A DNA stretch of 64,000 nucleotides from Helicobacter enhydrae (GTDB lineage Bacteria > Campylobacterota > Campylobacteria > Campylobacterales > Helicobacteraceae): NCBI RefSeq assembly GCF_001693335.1, contig NZ_CP016503.1:682001-746000 (forward strand). Reading direction: 5' to 3'. Position numbers and translations under genes: made by a program. A model generated the notes under the pieces. The model made no database searches. It was not told the DNA's origin and saw only the letters and a list, made by a program, of their open reading frames with translations. Shown here piece after piece: positions 35,538 through 44,119 of the stretch (its first letter is position 1; every line of letters begins with the position of its first letter).

Positions 35538-37249
35538 TACTGCTCCTCTTTTGTGCTTTTGTCATCTATGAGTTTTTCAATCTCTTCTTTGATTTTTGCT
35601 GGTGCACTATTTACACCTCTGCGTCCGTGTGTATTGTAGATCTCAATACTTCTGTGCAATAAGGCTTTGACATCATCAAGCTCTACGCCATCATTGTTTG
35701 TCACAATCTCTTCTAATATTTCTTCATGCAAAATATTTTGCTTTTCATCTTTCATTGGCACTCCTTTATCAAATTGTCTTGCTATTTGCAATGCAGTATT
35801 TTCAAAATCAAAATCCCTGTCCCATTCCTTTTGTATCCCTAGAATCTGCTCAGAGCTGATAAGCTCTCCTACTCCACCAAGCCTTATATACTCTGCTTCT
35901 GCTTCCAAAAGCTTTCTTAGTATCTCTATGCGTGTTTTACTTAGAAATGGTCCAAGCCCTCCATTTTTATAGACTGCCCTACCATCTCTTTTGTAATCTG
36001 CTCTAGCATTCTTATCTTCTCGCAAAAGCTTTATATAATTTCTAAAATCATTGAGGGGTTTTAAATATGCTTCGCCTGTGTCTATAAAACCCTGCAAAGA
36101 TTTATCCTCATTCACCACAGTGCAAACCCAACAGCCAAATCTACTCCCACCACAACTGCTTTGTGATAAATGCGTAACAAACTGACATTCATCACCACTT
36201 GCCTTCGCATAGAGTCTAAAAAGCTCACTATGATCTTTTTCCCACAAAGGTTTATGCGTGCTCAAATACGCCCATACATCATCAGTGCTCCATTTGCTAA
36301 GTGGTGCATAAGTCATTGTATTTGGGAAATCATCGTGTTTTGAAAAGCCTTGATTGTTTAAAATCCGCTTTTGCATAGATCTTTTTCTGTTTGTAGATTC
36401 TTGTTCTCTTGCCCCAAGCACAAGCAATGCAGAACCAAACTTTTGCACAATTCTTGCTACTTCCATTTTGCTTGGCGTGATTTTTAATCTATCAGTGCAC
36501 CAGCGAAATGTCCTTGTTGGACTTGGATAACCTCTGCCAATAAGATTTACCCAAAAGTCATCTTGCAAACTTGGTGAAACTTGCAAAATCTCAAATGGAA
36601 TCCCATTGTTTTTAGCATGAGTATTTATAGAATCTAGCACATTATGCAAAAATATATCAATATGTGGGGCTTCTACAAGTGTATTTGAAGCAATAGCATA
36701 GCTTTGTCTTTGTAAATGTTTTGGCAAACTTGCTAGCATTTCATAAAACAATTGCAAAATACAAGTGGAATCTTTGCCTCCACTAAAAGCAATAATCCAC
36801 GCACGAGTCGTGCCTAAAAACTGCCTTTTTAGCTCATCTTTTGTTTGTGTGATAATGTCATTGAGATAGGTTGATTGTGGAGTTTGGCACAGGGTGTTTT
36901 CGACAAATACAAATCCAGAGTCATACAACTCCATCACCCCAGATGTTAAATAATACACCTCTTTAAAGGGATAATGCGAAGTTTGCAACAAAGGCATCGC
37001 AAACTTTGCCAAGTCTTTTGCGCCCTTGGCTGAAAAGCATAAAAATAAAAGTGGCTTATAAGTGGGGGGGGGGGGTGAAGATAAATCTTTTGAGTCAAAA
37101 CAACGCTTGATAAATGTTGCAATAGAATCTTTTGTCGCCAAATTGATAGAATCCTGCAAATGTGCAACTTCATAGGCAACAGATGATCTTGTATCAATAA
37201 TCATAAATTCAGTGTGTTGTTTTGCGAATGTATTGCTATCCAAAGCCAT
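35537..37249 (-). CDS. dndC: Rhodanese-DndC fusion, DNA phosphorothioation sulfurtransferase
   Basis: A 570-residue protein. Residues 13-117 form a rhodanese domain (MIIDTRSSVAYEVAHL, putative persulfide C71 in LCFSAKG, C-terminal VYYLTSGVMELYDSGF). DndC follows: PP-loop SGGKDST 156-162 and the cluster-binding group CGGSRFGCWVC. A run of 12 C encodes P59-P62 inside the rhodanese domain, so slippage would shift the frame. The start at 37249 is preferred; an in-frame ATG at 37294 lies inside a TATAATG box. Codons for dndB and dndA are absent here, so sulfur presumably comes from a cellular cysteine desulfurase, perhaps through C71. Confidence 0.9.
   Translation of the reverse strand: MALDSNTFAKQHTEFMIIDTRSSVAYEVAHLQDSINLATKDSIATFIKRCFDSKDLSSPPPPTYKPLLFLCFSAKGAKDLAKFAMPLLQTSHYPFKEVYYLTSGVMELYDSGFVFVENTLCQTPQSTYLNDIITQTKDELKRQFLGTTRAWIIAFSGGKDSTCILQLFYEMLASLPKHLQRQSYAIASNTLVEAPHIDIFLHNVLDSINTHAKNNGIPFEILQVSPSLQDDFWVNLIGRGYPSPTRTFRWCTDRLKITPSKMEVARIVQKFGSALLVLGAREQESTNRKRSMQKRILNNQGFSKHDDFPNTMTYAPLSKWSTDDVWAYLSTHKPLWEKDHSELFRLYAKASGDECQFVTHLSQSSCGGSRFGCWVCTVVNEDKSLQGFIDTGEAYLKPLNDFRNYIKLLREDKNARADYKRDGRAVYKNGGLGPFLSKTRIEILRKLLEAEAEYIRLGGVGELISSEQILGIQKEWDRDFDFENTALQIARQFDKGVPMKDEKQNILHEEILEEIVTNNDGVELDDVKALLHRSIEIYNTHGRRGVNSAPAKIKEEIEKLIDDKSTKEEQ
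37064..37075 (+). repeat. Homopolymer G12/C12 tract inside dndC
   Basis: Twelve G on the plus strand, 12 C on the coding strand, inside codons 59-62 of dndC. Tracts of this length are the standard phase-variation switch in Helicobacter and Campylobacter. In the assembled state the frame is open. A shift into the next frame ends near 36946, before the PP-loop. Confidence 0.9.
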
Positions 37250-37292
37250 AATGTCCAAGATTATACCCCATAGACCAAATATCAAAAGGGGC

Positions 37293-37298
37293 ATTATA
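37293..37298 (-). promoter_or_regulatory. TATAAT -10 box of the dnd operon
   Basis: TATAAT followed by GCCCC on the minus strand, with a second TATAAT at 37260-37265. The first would give a leader of about 37 bases before the chosen dndC start, the second an almost leaderless mRNA. Confidence 0.5.
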
Positions 37299-37404
37299 AC
37301 AAATTCCTTCGATGTGTTTTGCAGTGCGATTTGGAATCACTGATTCTAAATCACAATCTCTTTGATTGCAATCTCAAATCTCACCTCATCACTCTGTTGA
37401 TCTT

Positions 37405-40400
37405 TTATTTTGAAAACTTATATCCTATTGTCAAATGACCCTTTACACCAAAATCACCGGCAATATCAGCAAGAGCAGATACACCATACTTGATAGACCA
37501 ACTATTGCTCAAATCATTGCGACCAAACAGATTGAATTGTGCGTTTGCTAGATTGTTATTGATTTTATAGTTTTTATACTCTTGTGCATTTTTCAAAGAA
37601 ACATCAATGCCACCAGAAGAAGAATAAACATCTTTTAGCAGTATTAATTGTGCAACATAAGTAGTGGTAGATTTTGCAGCATTGTATTCCACCCCTGCAC
37701 CAACCGACGCTGTGAAATCGCTATATGCTTTTTGTTTGTAATAAGAGCCATTGATAGCCCCTATCTTGCTAGTCTCGAAGTTAAAAATAGCAATAGGTTT
37801 GATCGTCTGCTGATATTGTCCCAATGCCTGAAGCTTGAATCCGTATTTATAAGAATTACTCCACAACACGCCATAAGTGCTACTTCTGAAATGATCACTC
37901 ATATCTTGATCTAGTGTCCTATCGCCACTAAGATAAGCAAAATGCACATTGCTTTGTATCTCATTTGCATCAAATATGGCTAAACCATATAGTGCTACAT
38001 TGTAGAACAATGTATTGTCGCTCATATTAAATGCACTATGCCTAGCTTGACCAATCCCTGCCATCACACCAAAGACATAGGAGCTTTGGGCAAGTGCTAT
38101 TGTTTTGTCATAACCGAAATCCACGCCATACAATACCAACTTCCCATCATTTTGTCCAAAATAGCCGCCGCCCACATTGGACCACAAATCATCACCTGAT
38201 TGCCTAGTTTGTGCGTCTATGAGATGATTGTTGATCACATCATTGTTGCTATGCAGTATCTTTGCACTCATAGCACCGCTATTTGCTTTTGCCATTCTCT
38301 CCAAGCGTGTGTCAAGCTGATTGAGCTGTCTTTCTAGCTCAGTATATTGACTTGCATTACCTGCCATTTGGATATATTTATCGTTTGGATTATGTTGTAT
38401 CAAAATCTTTAGCAACTGATCATTCTTGATATTCTTTTTTAATTCATTGTAACTGCTTGGATCTTCCTTGCTGAATTTGATAGAGATTTTGTCATTCTCT
38501 GTAAGTGTCGTGTAATACAGGGTTTGGTTCCCGCTAAATTGCAATTTGATTCTTTTGTCACTGCGTTTGTCTTGTATCTCGCCCGTTACTAGCGTATGGT
38601 ATCGATCAAAAATTTGACTATCATTTGCTATTTTGTCATCAACAGATACGGCAAGAATGCTACCATCCTCAAGCGTCAAAACCTTATCATCTTTCATATT
38701 GATCGCATAAAGTTTTTCACCCGCTGTGTCGTTTGATACTTGATTGATATCTCGCTTTTTTCTTGCGTGTTTTGATGTTTCATCAATCCATAGATATTTC
38801 TTTACAACGACATTTGCATCAAGCACTAGGGGCTGATCACTTCTAGCGACTTTCAAAGTATCAAAATCAATTTTTGAGCTACCATCTGTCTTGATATTTG
38901 TGGCATTGCCATTGTTATAATGATATGTATTGATAGAAACATTGCTATTGTCGTGTGCATTGATAGAAAAACCGCTCGGAGTTTCCTCAAACACCATACT
39001 CACTCTTGAATTTTTTGCATCAAGCTGGTTCATCTCTATTGCAGAGCCTTTTGCTATTTGTATGTCTATGCTGTTGTTTTCAAGCCTCAAGGTGCTTGGA
39101 TTGCCCGTATCGCCCACTTTTATTTTGGAGCCTGCTTCCAAAGTTATGTTTTTCACACTTGTATGAATCATTGGGTTATTAGCATTATCAAAAGTCATTT
39201 CTGCATTTTGTCGCAAAGTGACATTTTCACCATACAAATTTTGTATTTGAAATTTGCTAGATTCTGCGGTGAAATTTTTCACATTCAGACTTGCACCACT
39301 CCCTTTTGCAATCTCTATATTCTTATTATTTTGCACATCTTTTACCAAGATTGTATCAACGCTCAATGTCGTATTATCACCTGCCAATTTTATGCTATTG
39401 CGTTTATCATCTAGTATCAAAGTGCCATTTTGTATTTCCAATATAGCACCTTGTTGCAAATCCACCTTTGCATTGATATCCCCATTTTTTGAAGTGATCT
39501 TTGAGCTATCAGCTGTAATTTCACCCTTATAAAATACTGCATTTTCCCCATCTGTCTGTATCCCCTGCAGTGTGATGTCGCTCCCTGCTTTGGCATCAAT
39601 ATCAAAAACACTTGCATTGCCACCCTCGACCACCAAATTGATGTTTGACTTGTTGCTTTCCAATTTGTGATTTGTAGCAATGCGTGAATCTTTGTCCATA
39701 TACATATCAAGATTTGTATGGGTTGCTTTGATACTAGATTCAAGCACACCGCCATTTATGATAGAGATTTGCGATTTGCTTGTTGCATTTCTAACATTTG
39801 TTCCTGTTAGTTCTATGCCCTGTGCCGTTTTGAGTGTAGCTGATGTCCCATTGACCAATATCCTAGTATTCTCTGCACTAGAAGTGATCTTGTCTTTAAT
39901 GTCTAGTTTAGAATTTTTGCCATCTATGATGATATGTTTTGCACTATCTAGTGCAATCGATTGCAGTGTAAGGCTAGATTGATTGCTTACCTCTACATTT
40001 CCTTGTATCTTTGTAGTCTCACCCTTTACTTTTGATTCGCTCAAGACAAAGATATCATACGCGTTATTTTGTGGGGTTATGTTTGGATTATTGCTACTTA
40101 AAAAACTTGAAAGATTGTCAATGGTTGATTTAATAAAACCCAAACCCTCTGTTACTTTAAAGTTAGCGTTACTGCCACTTCCATTAATCTTAATAATATT
40201 GCCGCTATCATCATTTCCAACATTTTTGAACAAAAGATTTTTGATAGTTGCTTTTGAAGTGGTATCGATAGTCATTATAGGTGCATTATTGCTATCTTTT
40301 TTCTCCAAAATCAAATAATCTGCGTCTAGTGTAGCGTTATTTGTCATAGAAAGTTTTGACAAAGTTAAATCAAAGATTCTAGAAGTTATGCTTCCGCTAC

Positions 40401-42675
40401 TTATGTCAATCTCACCATGAAAGTGGATTGTCTTGTTTGCGATTGCTTGTGTTTCTAGCTCCAAAGCTTTTTTCTCAACTTCTTGCTGATAGCTAAAACC
40501 ATTGCCTGATGTATTTTTGCCATCTTTTTTATCGATGAAGTGATTGATATTGCCACCAAAATTTATAGCAGAATTATCTGTCGCTTTTATTTTGCCCTCA
40601 AGTGTGGCTTCACGCCCTATATTCAAATTAGAATTCTTTAACTCAATCTCTTGAATTTTGAATTCCCTGCGATCCCAATCTGGCTGTTCCAAGGTGCTAG
40701 GACGCGATAAATCCATCCAAGTCGGCAGTTTGCTTCCTTCTACCTCTACAACCTTGTTCAATATTTCTGTTTTTGAGATGTAGGCGTGTGTAGTTGGATG
40801 TCCCTGCAAAGTGACATTAGCCCTATTGCTTATCTCTAATCCTTTAATATTTACATGCCCATCAAATACCAAGCTAGCTTGATTGTCTTGAGTGCCACCC
40901 TCATATTTTATTTTGAGATTATTTTGATAGCCTGTTGTATTAGGCAAACCAAAACTTGCGTGAATGATAGTATCTGCTTTATCTGTGGTTTTGTTTTTCC
41001 TATCATCATAACCCAAACCCTCAATAGTTATTATGCTTGGACTTCCAGCTTTTGTATTGACAATCTTTGCATTTGCATCATTGCTTGAAATTGTATTGAG
41101 TGTTAGGCTATTTCCTTTCAGATCAAGATTTCCACCATTATTTCCAAAATAAATTCCCATCTCATTGCTTGATTTTTGCTCCAGCTTATAAGCTTCACCA
41201 TCTCTAGTAGCCCCTATCCCCTCTAGTTTGTCCAACTCGATTGTAGAGCGACCACTTGTAATATAGATTCCATTAAATCGTTGTTGATCTGCCTTAAAAA
41301 CAACTTTACCCTCACCAACACGCAAATAACCAATATGTTTATCACCTGCTTGATTGGTAAAGTCTTGTATTATTAAGGTTCCTTCACCAATTTTATGTAA
41401 AGCATCACCTACACCTTTTTTCTTTTCTATAAAACCTATTTTCCAATTTACAGTTACATCTTTTCCTATATCTAATCCAGCACCATCAAATCCAAAGTTT
41501 GTATTGCCATTTTTGCTCACAAATGTATAAGTCGTTGGTTTGTTTGCAGTAGCATCCTTTATTGCCTCAAAGACAAACCCGCCTGTTTGCCCACTGATAT
41601 TGCGATATATATTTTGTTGTATTTCAACCTTGCCACCACCCTCAAAGATTATATCTTTGTTATCTACAATACCCTTCCAATGCGTATTGTCTGTAAGCCC
41701 ATTGTTTTGATATGCCCAATTCTCACCACCTTTCAAATCTATTGTTTGCTCATATTGTTTTTTAAAATGATCAAAATCACTTTGAGCTACAAACGAGAAT
41801 CTAGCTATAGGGGTACCTGCAAAAATTTCTGAAGCAACAGCCAAAAGCACATATTGTTTTTTCTCTGTGTCATACGCAAAAAGTCCGCTTCCACTATCAC
41901 CAACCGTGATTGCATTGCTGAATTTGGTGTCTATTGCGTATGCAATCCCCAAACCATAGTCAGTATTATGTCCCCCACTAACTCGATAATAAAAAGGATC
42001 ATCCCATAGGGTTCCAAACCCTCCACCTCTCAATCCCTCAAAACCCGCTATTCCGATCTGCCCCCCTGTCCAAGGTCTCTGCCCTCCCGATAACTGCAAA
42101 TTTCCTTGTCCTGCCTGAAATACAATCACTTTGCCATTTTCATCTTTTTTTAAATTCTTGTAAGCCTCTCTCAATGCTTCTATTTTTTGCTTATTTTTTG
42201 GATCGTCTTTGTGGGAACTCGCTGTTGTCTCATTAATTTTTGTATCTAGTAGATTTGCTTGTCCTTCAACTATATATTTTCTATAACGATAAAATTTTGT
42301 ATCTGTTCCGTATTTACCTTTGTCAAGAGGTTTATCATAATTGGTTTGCCCCCAAGTATTCATATATCTTGTATCGTTTTCTGGAGTTTTCACATGAACT
42401 GCCGTCACAGCGAAGTTGCGACCCAAAGCAGTGACATTGCCATTGTTAGATCTTGGGGATTGATCAATGAAAGGCATATCAAATTTCACGGAAAGATTAG
42501 GGATTTTGCCCGATTGAATGCTTACATTTTCTTTGTTTGCTACAAAAGCACCTTTGTTTTGTCCCATATCCAAAAAATCACGATAAAAAAAGTTTTCGAT
42601 ATTGATTCTTTGTGCATTTGCACTGCTAAGAAGACAAGTAGATAGGATCACCGATATACAAATTTTACTTTTCAT
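37405..42675 (-). CDS. S6-like serine protease autotransporter
   Basis: A 1756-residue type V secreted protein. The signal peptide ends at SANA near residue 21. The N-terminal passenger carries a chymotrypsin-like triad: H94 (TAVHVK), D125 in DTKFYRYRKYIVEG (the DFxxxRLxK region of IgA1-protease relatives) and S261 in GDSGSGLF. A long beta-helical region of degenerate repeats covers about residues 340-1400. The segment KKRDI near 1260 is basic. The barrel occupies the last 280 residues, but ends YKFSK, not in an aromatic residue. The host target is unknown. It is divergent from the PepSY/two-component unit. Confidence 0.88.
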   Translation of the reverse strand: MKSKICISVILSTCLLSSANAQRINIENFFYRDFLDMGQNKGAFVANKENVSIQSGKIPNLSVKFDMPFIDQSPRSNNGNVTALGRNFAVTAVHVKTPENDTRYMNTWGQTNYDKPLDKGKYGTDTKFYRYRKYIVEGQANLLDTKINETTASSHKDDPKNKQKIEALREAYKNLKKDENGKVIVFQAGQGNLQLSGGQRPWTGGQIGIAGFEGLRGGGFGTLWDDPFYYRVSGGHNTDYGLGIAYAIDTKFSNAITVGDSGSGLFAYDTEKKQYVLLAVASEIFAGTPIARFSFVAQSDFDHFKKQYEQTIDLKGGENWAYQNNGLTDNTHWKGIVDNKDIIFEGGGKVEIQQNIYRNISGQTGGFVFEAIKDATANKPTTYTFVSKNGNTNFGFDGAGLDIGKDVTVNWKIGFIEKKKGVGDALHKIGEGTLIIQDFTNQAGDKHIGYLRVGEGKVVFKADQQRFNGIYITSGRSTIELDKLEGIGATRDGEAYKLEQKSSNEMGIYFGNNGGNLDLKGNSLTLNTISSNDANAKIVNTKAGSPSIITIEGLGYDDRKNKTTDKADTIIHASFGLPNTTGYQNNLKIKYEGGTQDNQASLVFDGHVNIKGLEISNRANVTLQGHPTTHAYISKTEILNKVVEVEGSKLPTWMDLSRPSTLEQPDWDRREFKIQEIELKNSNLNIGREATLEGKIKATDNSAINFGGNINHFIDKKDGKNTSGNGFSYQQEVEKKALELETQAIANKTIHFHGEIDISSGSITSRIFDLTLSKLSMTNNATLDADYLILEKKDSNNAPIMTIDTTSKATIKNLLFKNVGNDDSGNIIKINGSGSNANFKVTEGLGFIKSTIDNLSSFLSSNNPNITPQNNAYDIFVLSESKVKGETTKIQGNVEVSNQSSLTLQSIALDSAKHIIIDGKNSKLDIKDKITSSAENTRILVNGTSATLKTAQGIELTGTNVRNATSKSQISIINGGVLESSIKATHTNLDMYMDKDSRIATNHKLESNKSNINLVVEGGNASVFDIDAKAGSDITLQGIQTDGENAVFYKGEITADSSKITSKNGDINAKVDLQQGAILEIQNGTLILDDKRNSIKLAGDNTTLSVDTILVKDVQNNKNIEIAKGSGASLNVKNFTAESSKFQIQNLYGENVTLRQNAEMTFDNANNPMIHTSVKNITLEAGSKIKVGDTGNPSTLRLENNSIDIQIAKGSAIEMNQLDAKNSRVSMVFEETPSGFSINAHDNSNVSINTYHYNNGNATNIKTDGSSKIDFDTLKVARSDQPLVLDANVVVKKYLWIDETSKHARKKRDINQVSNDTAGEKLYAINMKDDKVLTLEDGSILAVSVDDKIANDSQIFDRYHTLVTGEIQDKRSDKRIKLQFSGNQTLYYTTLTENDKISIKFSKEDPSSYNELKKNIKNDQLLKILIQHNPNDKYIQMAGNASQYTELERQLNQLDTRLERMAKANSGAMSAKILHSNNDVINNHLIDAQTRQSGDDLWSNVGGGYFGQNDGKLVLYGVDFGYDKTIALAQSSYVFGVMAGIGQARHSAFNMSDNTLFYNVALYGLAIFDANEIQSNVHFAYLSGDRTLDQDMSDHFRSSTYGVLWSNSYKYGFKLQALGQYQQTIKPIAIFNFETSKIGAINGSYYKQKAYSDFTASVGAGVEYNAAKSTTTYVAQLILLKDVYSSSGGIDVSLKNAQEYKNYKINNNLANAQFNLFGRNDLSNSWSIKYGVSALADIAGDFGVKGHLTIGYKFSK

Positions 42676-42690
42676 AGCTCATCCATACGA

Positions 42691-42721
42691 CGATTAGTAA
42701 TGTTTCATTACGACATAATCG
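42691..42721. promoter_or_regulatory. Nested dyad in the autotransporter leader region
   Basis: GTAATG and CATTAC pair around TTT (42697-42711), and outside them CGATTA (42691-42696) and TAATCG (42716-42721) form a second inverted pair. It lies 16-46 bases upstream of the autotransporter ATG. It could be an operator or an RNA hairpin; no regulator is assigned. The rest of the 259-base gap shows only the AGGAGG site before the PepSY gene. Confidence 0.4.
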
Positions 42722-42934
42722 GCTCAGCTTGTTTTGAATAAACCTCGCCACCTCTAACTTTTCTATCTAGATGATGAAATATTCTAGCACACATTTCATA
42801 TAAGTGCCAATCGATTCATGTCACATCTTTTTCCTGTGGGTAATATTTACTCTGTCATAGAGATTTCTTTATTTATACCTTACATTATCTACTTAAAATC
42901 CTTGTATCCAAATTATCTACTCTAGGAGGTCAAA

Positions 42935-43474
42935 ATGAAAAAAATAATGAGAAAGGTGCATATATACACCGGCTTGTTGCTTCTGCCTATGGCACTAGTT
43001 TTTGCAATCACAGGGATTGCTCTTTTGAAAGGAGATGATCAAAACACAGGAGCGGAGACTACAACGATTGTGATCCAGCAACCCTTTCAAGAATCAACAG
43101 CCCTTGATACTATTTTGCAAACGCTACAGCAAAACAATATTCCCCTACCACGATCCACCACTCCCAAAGCATTCAAGCGTGGAGGAATTGTCATAGGGAC
43201 ACTAGACTACAGCGTGACTTTGCAGCCCAAAGGACCAAACAGCGTTTTGACAGTCACCAATCGCAATATTATGGGGGATTTGATTATGCTCCACAAAGGC
43301 AAGGGTGATTGGTCTTTCAACCTACTAAACTACGCATTTGCAATCGCTCTTTTTGTATTCTACATCAGCGGTCTAATCATCAGTTTTAATTCAAAAGAAA
43401 AAGGTAAAATGCTCACTTCTATCTTGGCTGGGACACTCCTTTGTGTGAGTGTTGCATACCTAAATATATTTTAA
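42935..43474 (+). CDS. PepSY-associated membrane protein
   Basis: A 179-residue inner-membrane protein. HIYTGLLLLPMALVFAITG forms the first helix with the H-x-x-x-G pattern of PepSY_TM proteins. A periplasmic segment of about 100 residues follows, then LHKGKGDWSFNLLNYAFAIALFVFYISGLIISF and a final helix. Small PepSY-TM proteins often accompany iron or copper uptake and sensing. It is nine bases upstream of the response regulator gene and clearly in one operon with the two-component pair. AGGAGG precedes the ATG. Confidence 0.8.
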   Translation: MKKIMRKVHIYTGLLLLPMALVFAITGIALLKGDDQNTGAETTTIVIQQPFQESTALDTILQTLQQNNIPLPRSTTPKAFKRGGIVIGTLDYSVTLQPKGPNSVLTVTNRNIMGDLIMLHKGKGDWSFNLLNYAFAIALFVFYISGLIISFNSKEKGKMLTSILAGTLLCVSVAYLNIF

Positions 43475-43483
43475 AGAGGAAAT

Positions 43484-44119
43484 ATGATTTTACTGCTTGA
43501 AGATGAAGTGATATTGGCAGAAATGATTGAGGAGTTTCTCATCTCCAAAGGCTTTGAAGTGGAGGTGACTGACAATGCCGATGACGCCCTCATCAAAGCC
43601 ACAGAAAACCAATACGAACTTTTCATCTTCGATGTCAAGGTGCCTCTAGGCAATGGCTTTGCCCTCCTAGAGCATTTGAGGCAAAACAAAATCCAAACCC
43701 CAACGATTTTCACAACTTCCCTTCATAGCATCCAAGACTTGCAAGAAGGATACAGAAGCGGTTGTGATGATTATCTCAAAAAACCCTTTGATCTTGAGGA
43801 GCTATACCTACGCATCACACGCCTACTCAAAACACGCCAAACCATCGAGTTTGCCAATGGCGTGTATTTTGATTGTGTGCAAAAATTGCTTTATCAAGAT
43901 TCTGCTCTCCTTCCTCTCACCAACAAAGAAAACGAGCTCCTAGCAATGCTCATTGAAAACAAAGGCACTTATCTGAGTTTGGAGGATCTCTCATGTCGTC
44001 TTTGGGGGTATGAAGAGCCAAGCTTCAATGCCCTGCGTGTCTATATCAAAAACATCAGAATCTACATCGGAAAAGAGCACATCAAAACCAAAAGGGGGTT
44101 GGGCTATTGCTATGAGTGA
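43484..44119 (+). CDS. OmpR/PhoB-family response regulator
   Basis: A 211-residue regulator. The receiver domain has the acidic pair E6-D7, phosphoacceptor D50 in LFIFDVKVP, T78 and K100 in DYLKKPF. The C-terminal winged helix contains LTNKENELLAML and RVYIKNIRIYIG...GLGYCYE. It is co-transcribed with the PepSY protein and overlaps the kinase gene by 8 bases. The divergent autotransporter and the PepSY protein are plausible targets by position only. Confidence 0.94.
   Translation: MILLLEDEVILAEMIEEFLISKGFEVEVTDNADDALIKATENQYELFIFDVKVPLGNGFALLEHLRQNKIQTPTIFTTSLHSIQDLQEGYRSGCDDYLKKPFDLEELYLRITRLLKTRQTIEFANGVYFDCVQKLLYQDSALLPLTNKENELLAMLIENKGTYLSLEDLSCRLWGYEEPSFNALRVYIKNIRIYIGKEHIKTKRGLGYCYE

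Noticed and set aside
37249-37294. Longer dndC start adding 15 residues
   Set aside because: Its ATG is part of a TATAATG promoter box and the added residues precede the rhodanese fold.
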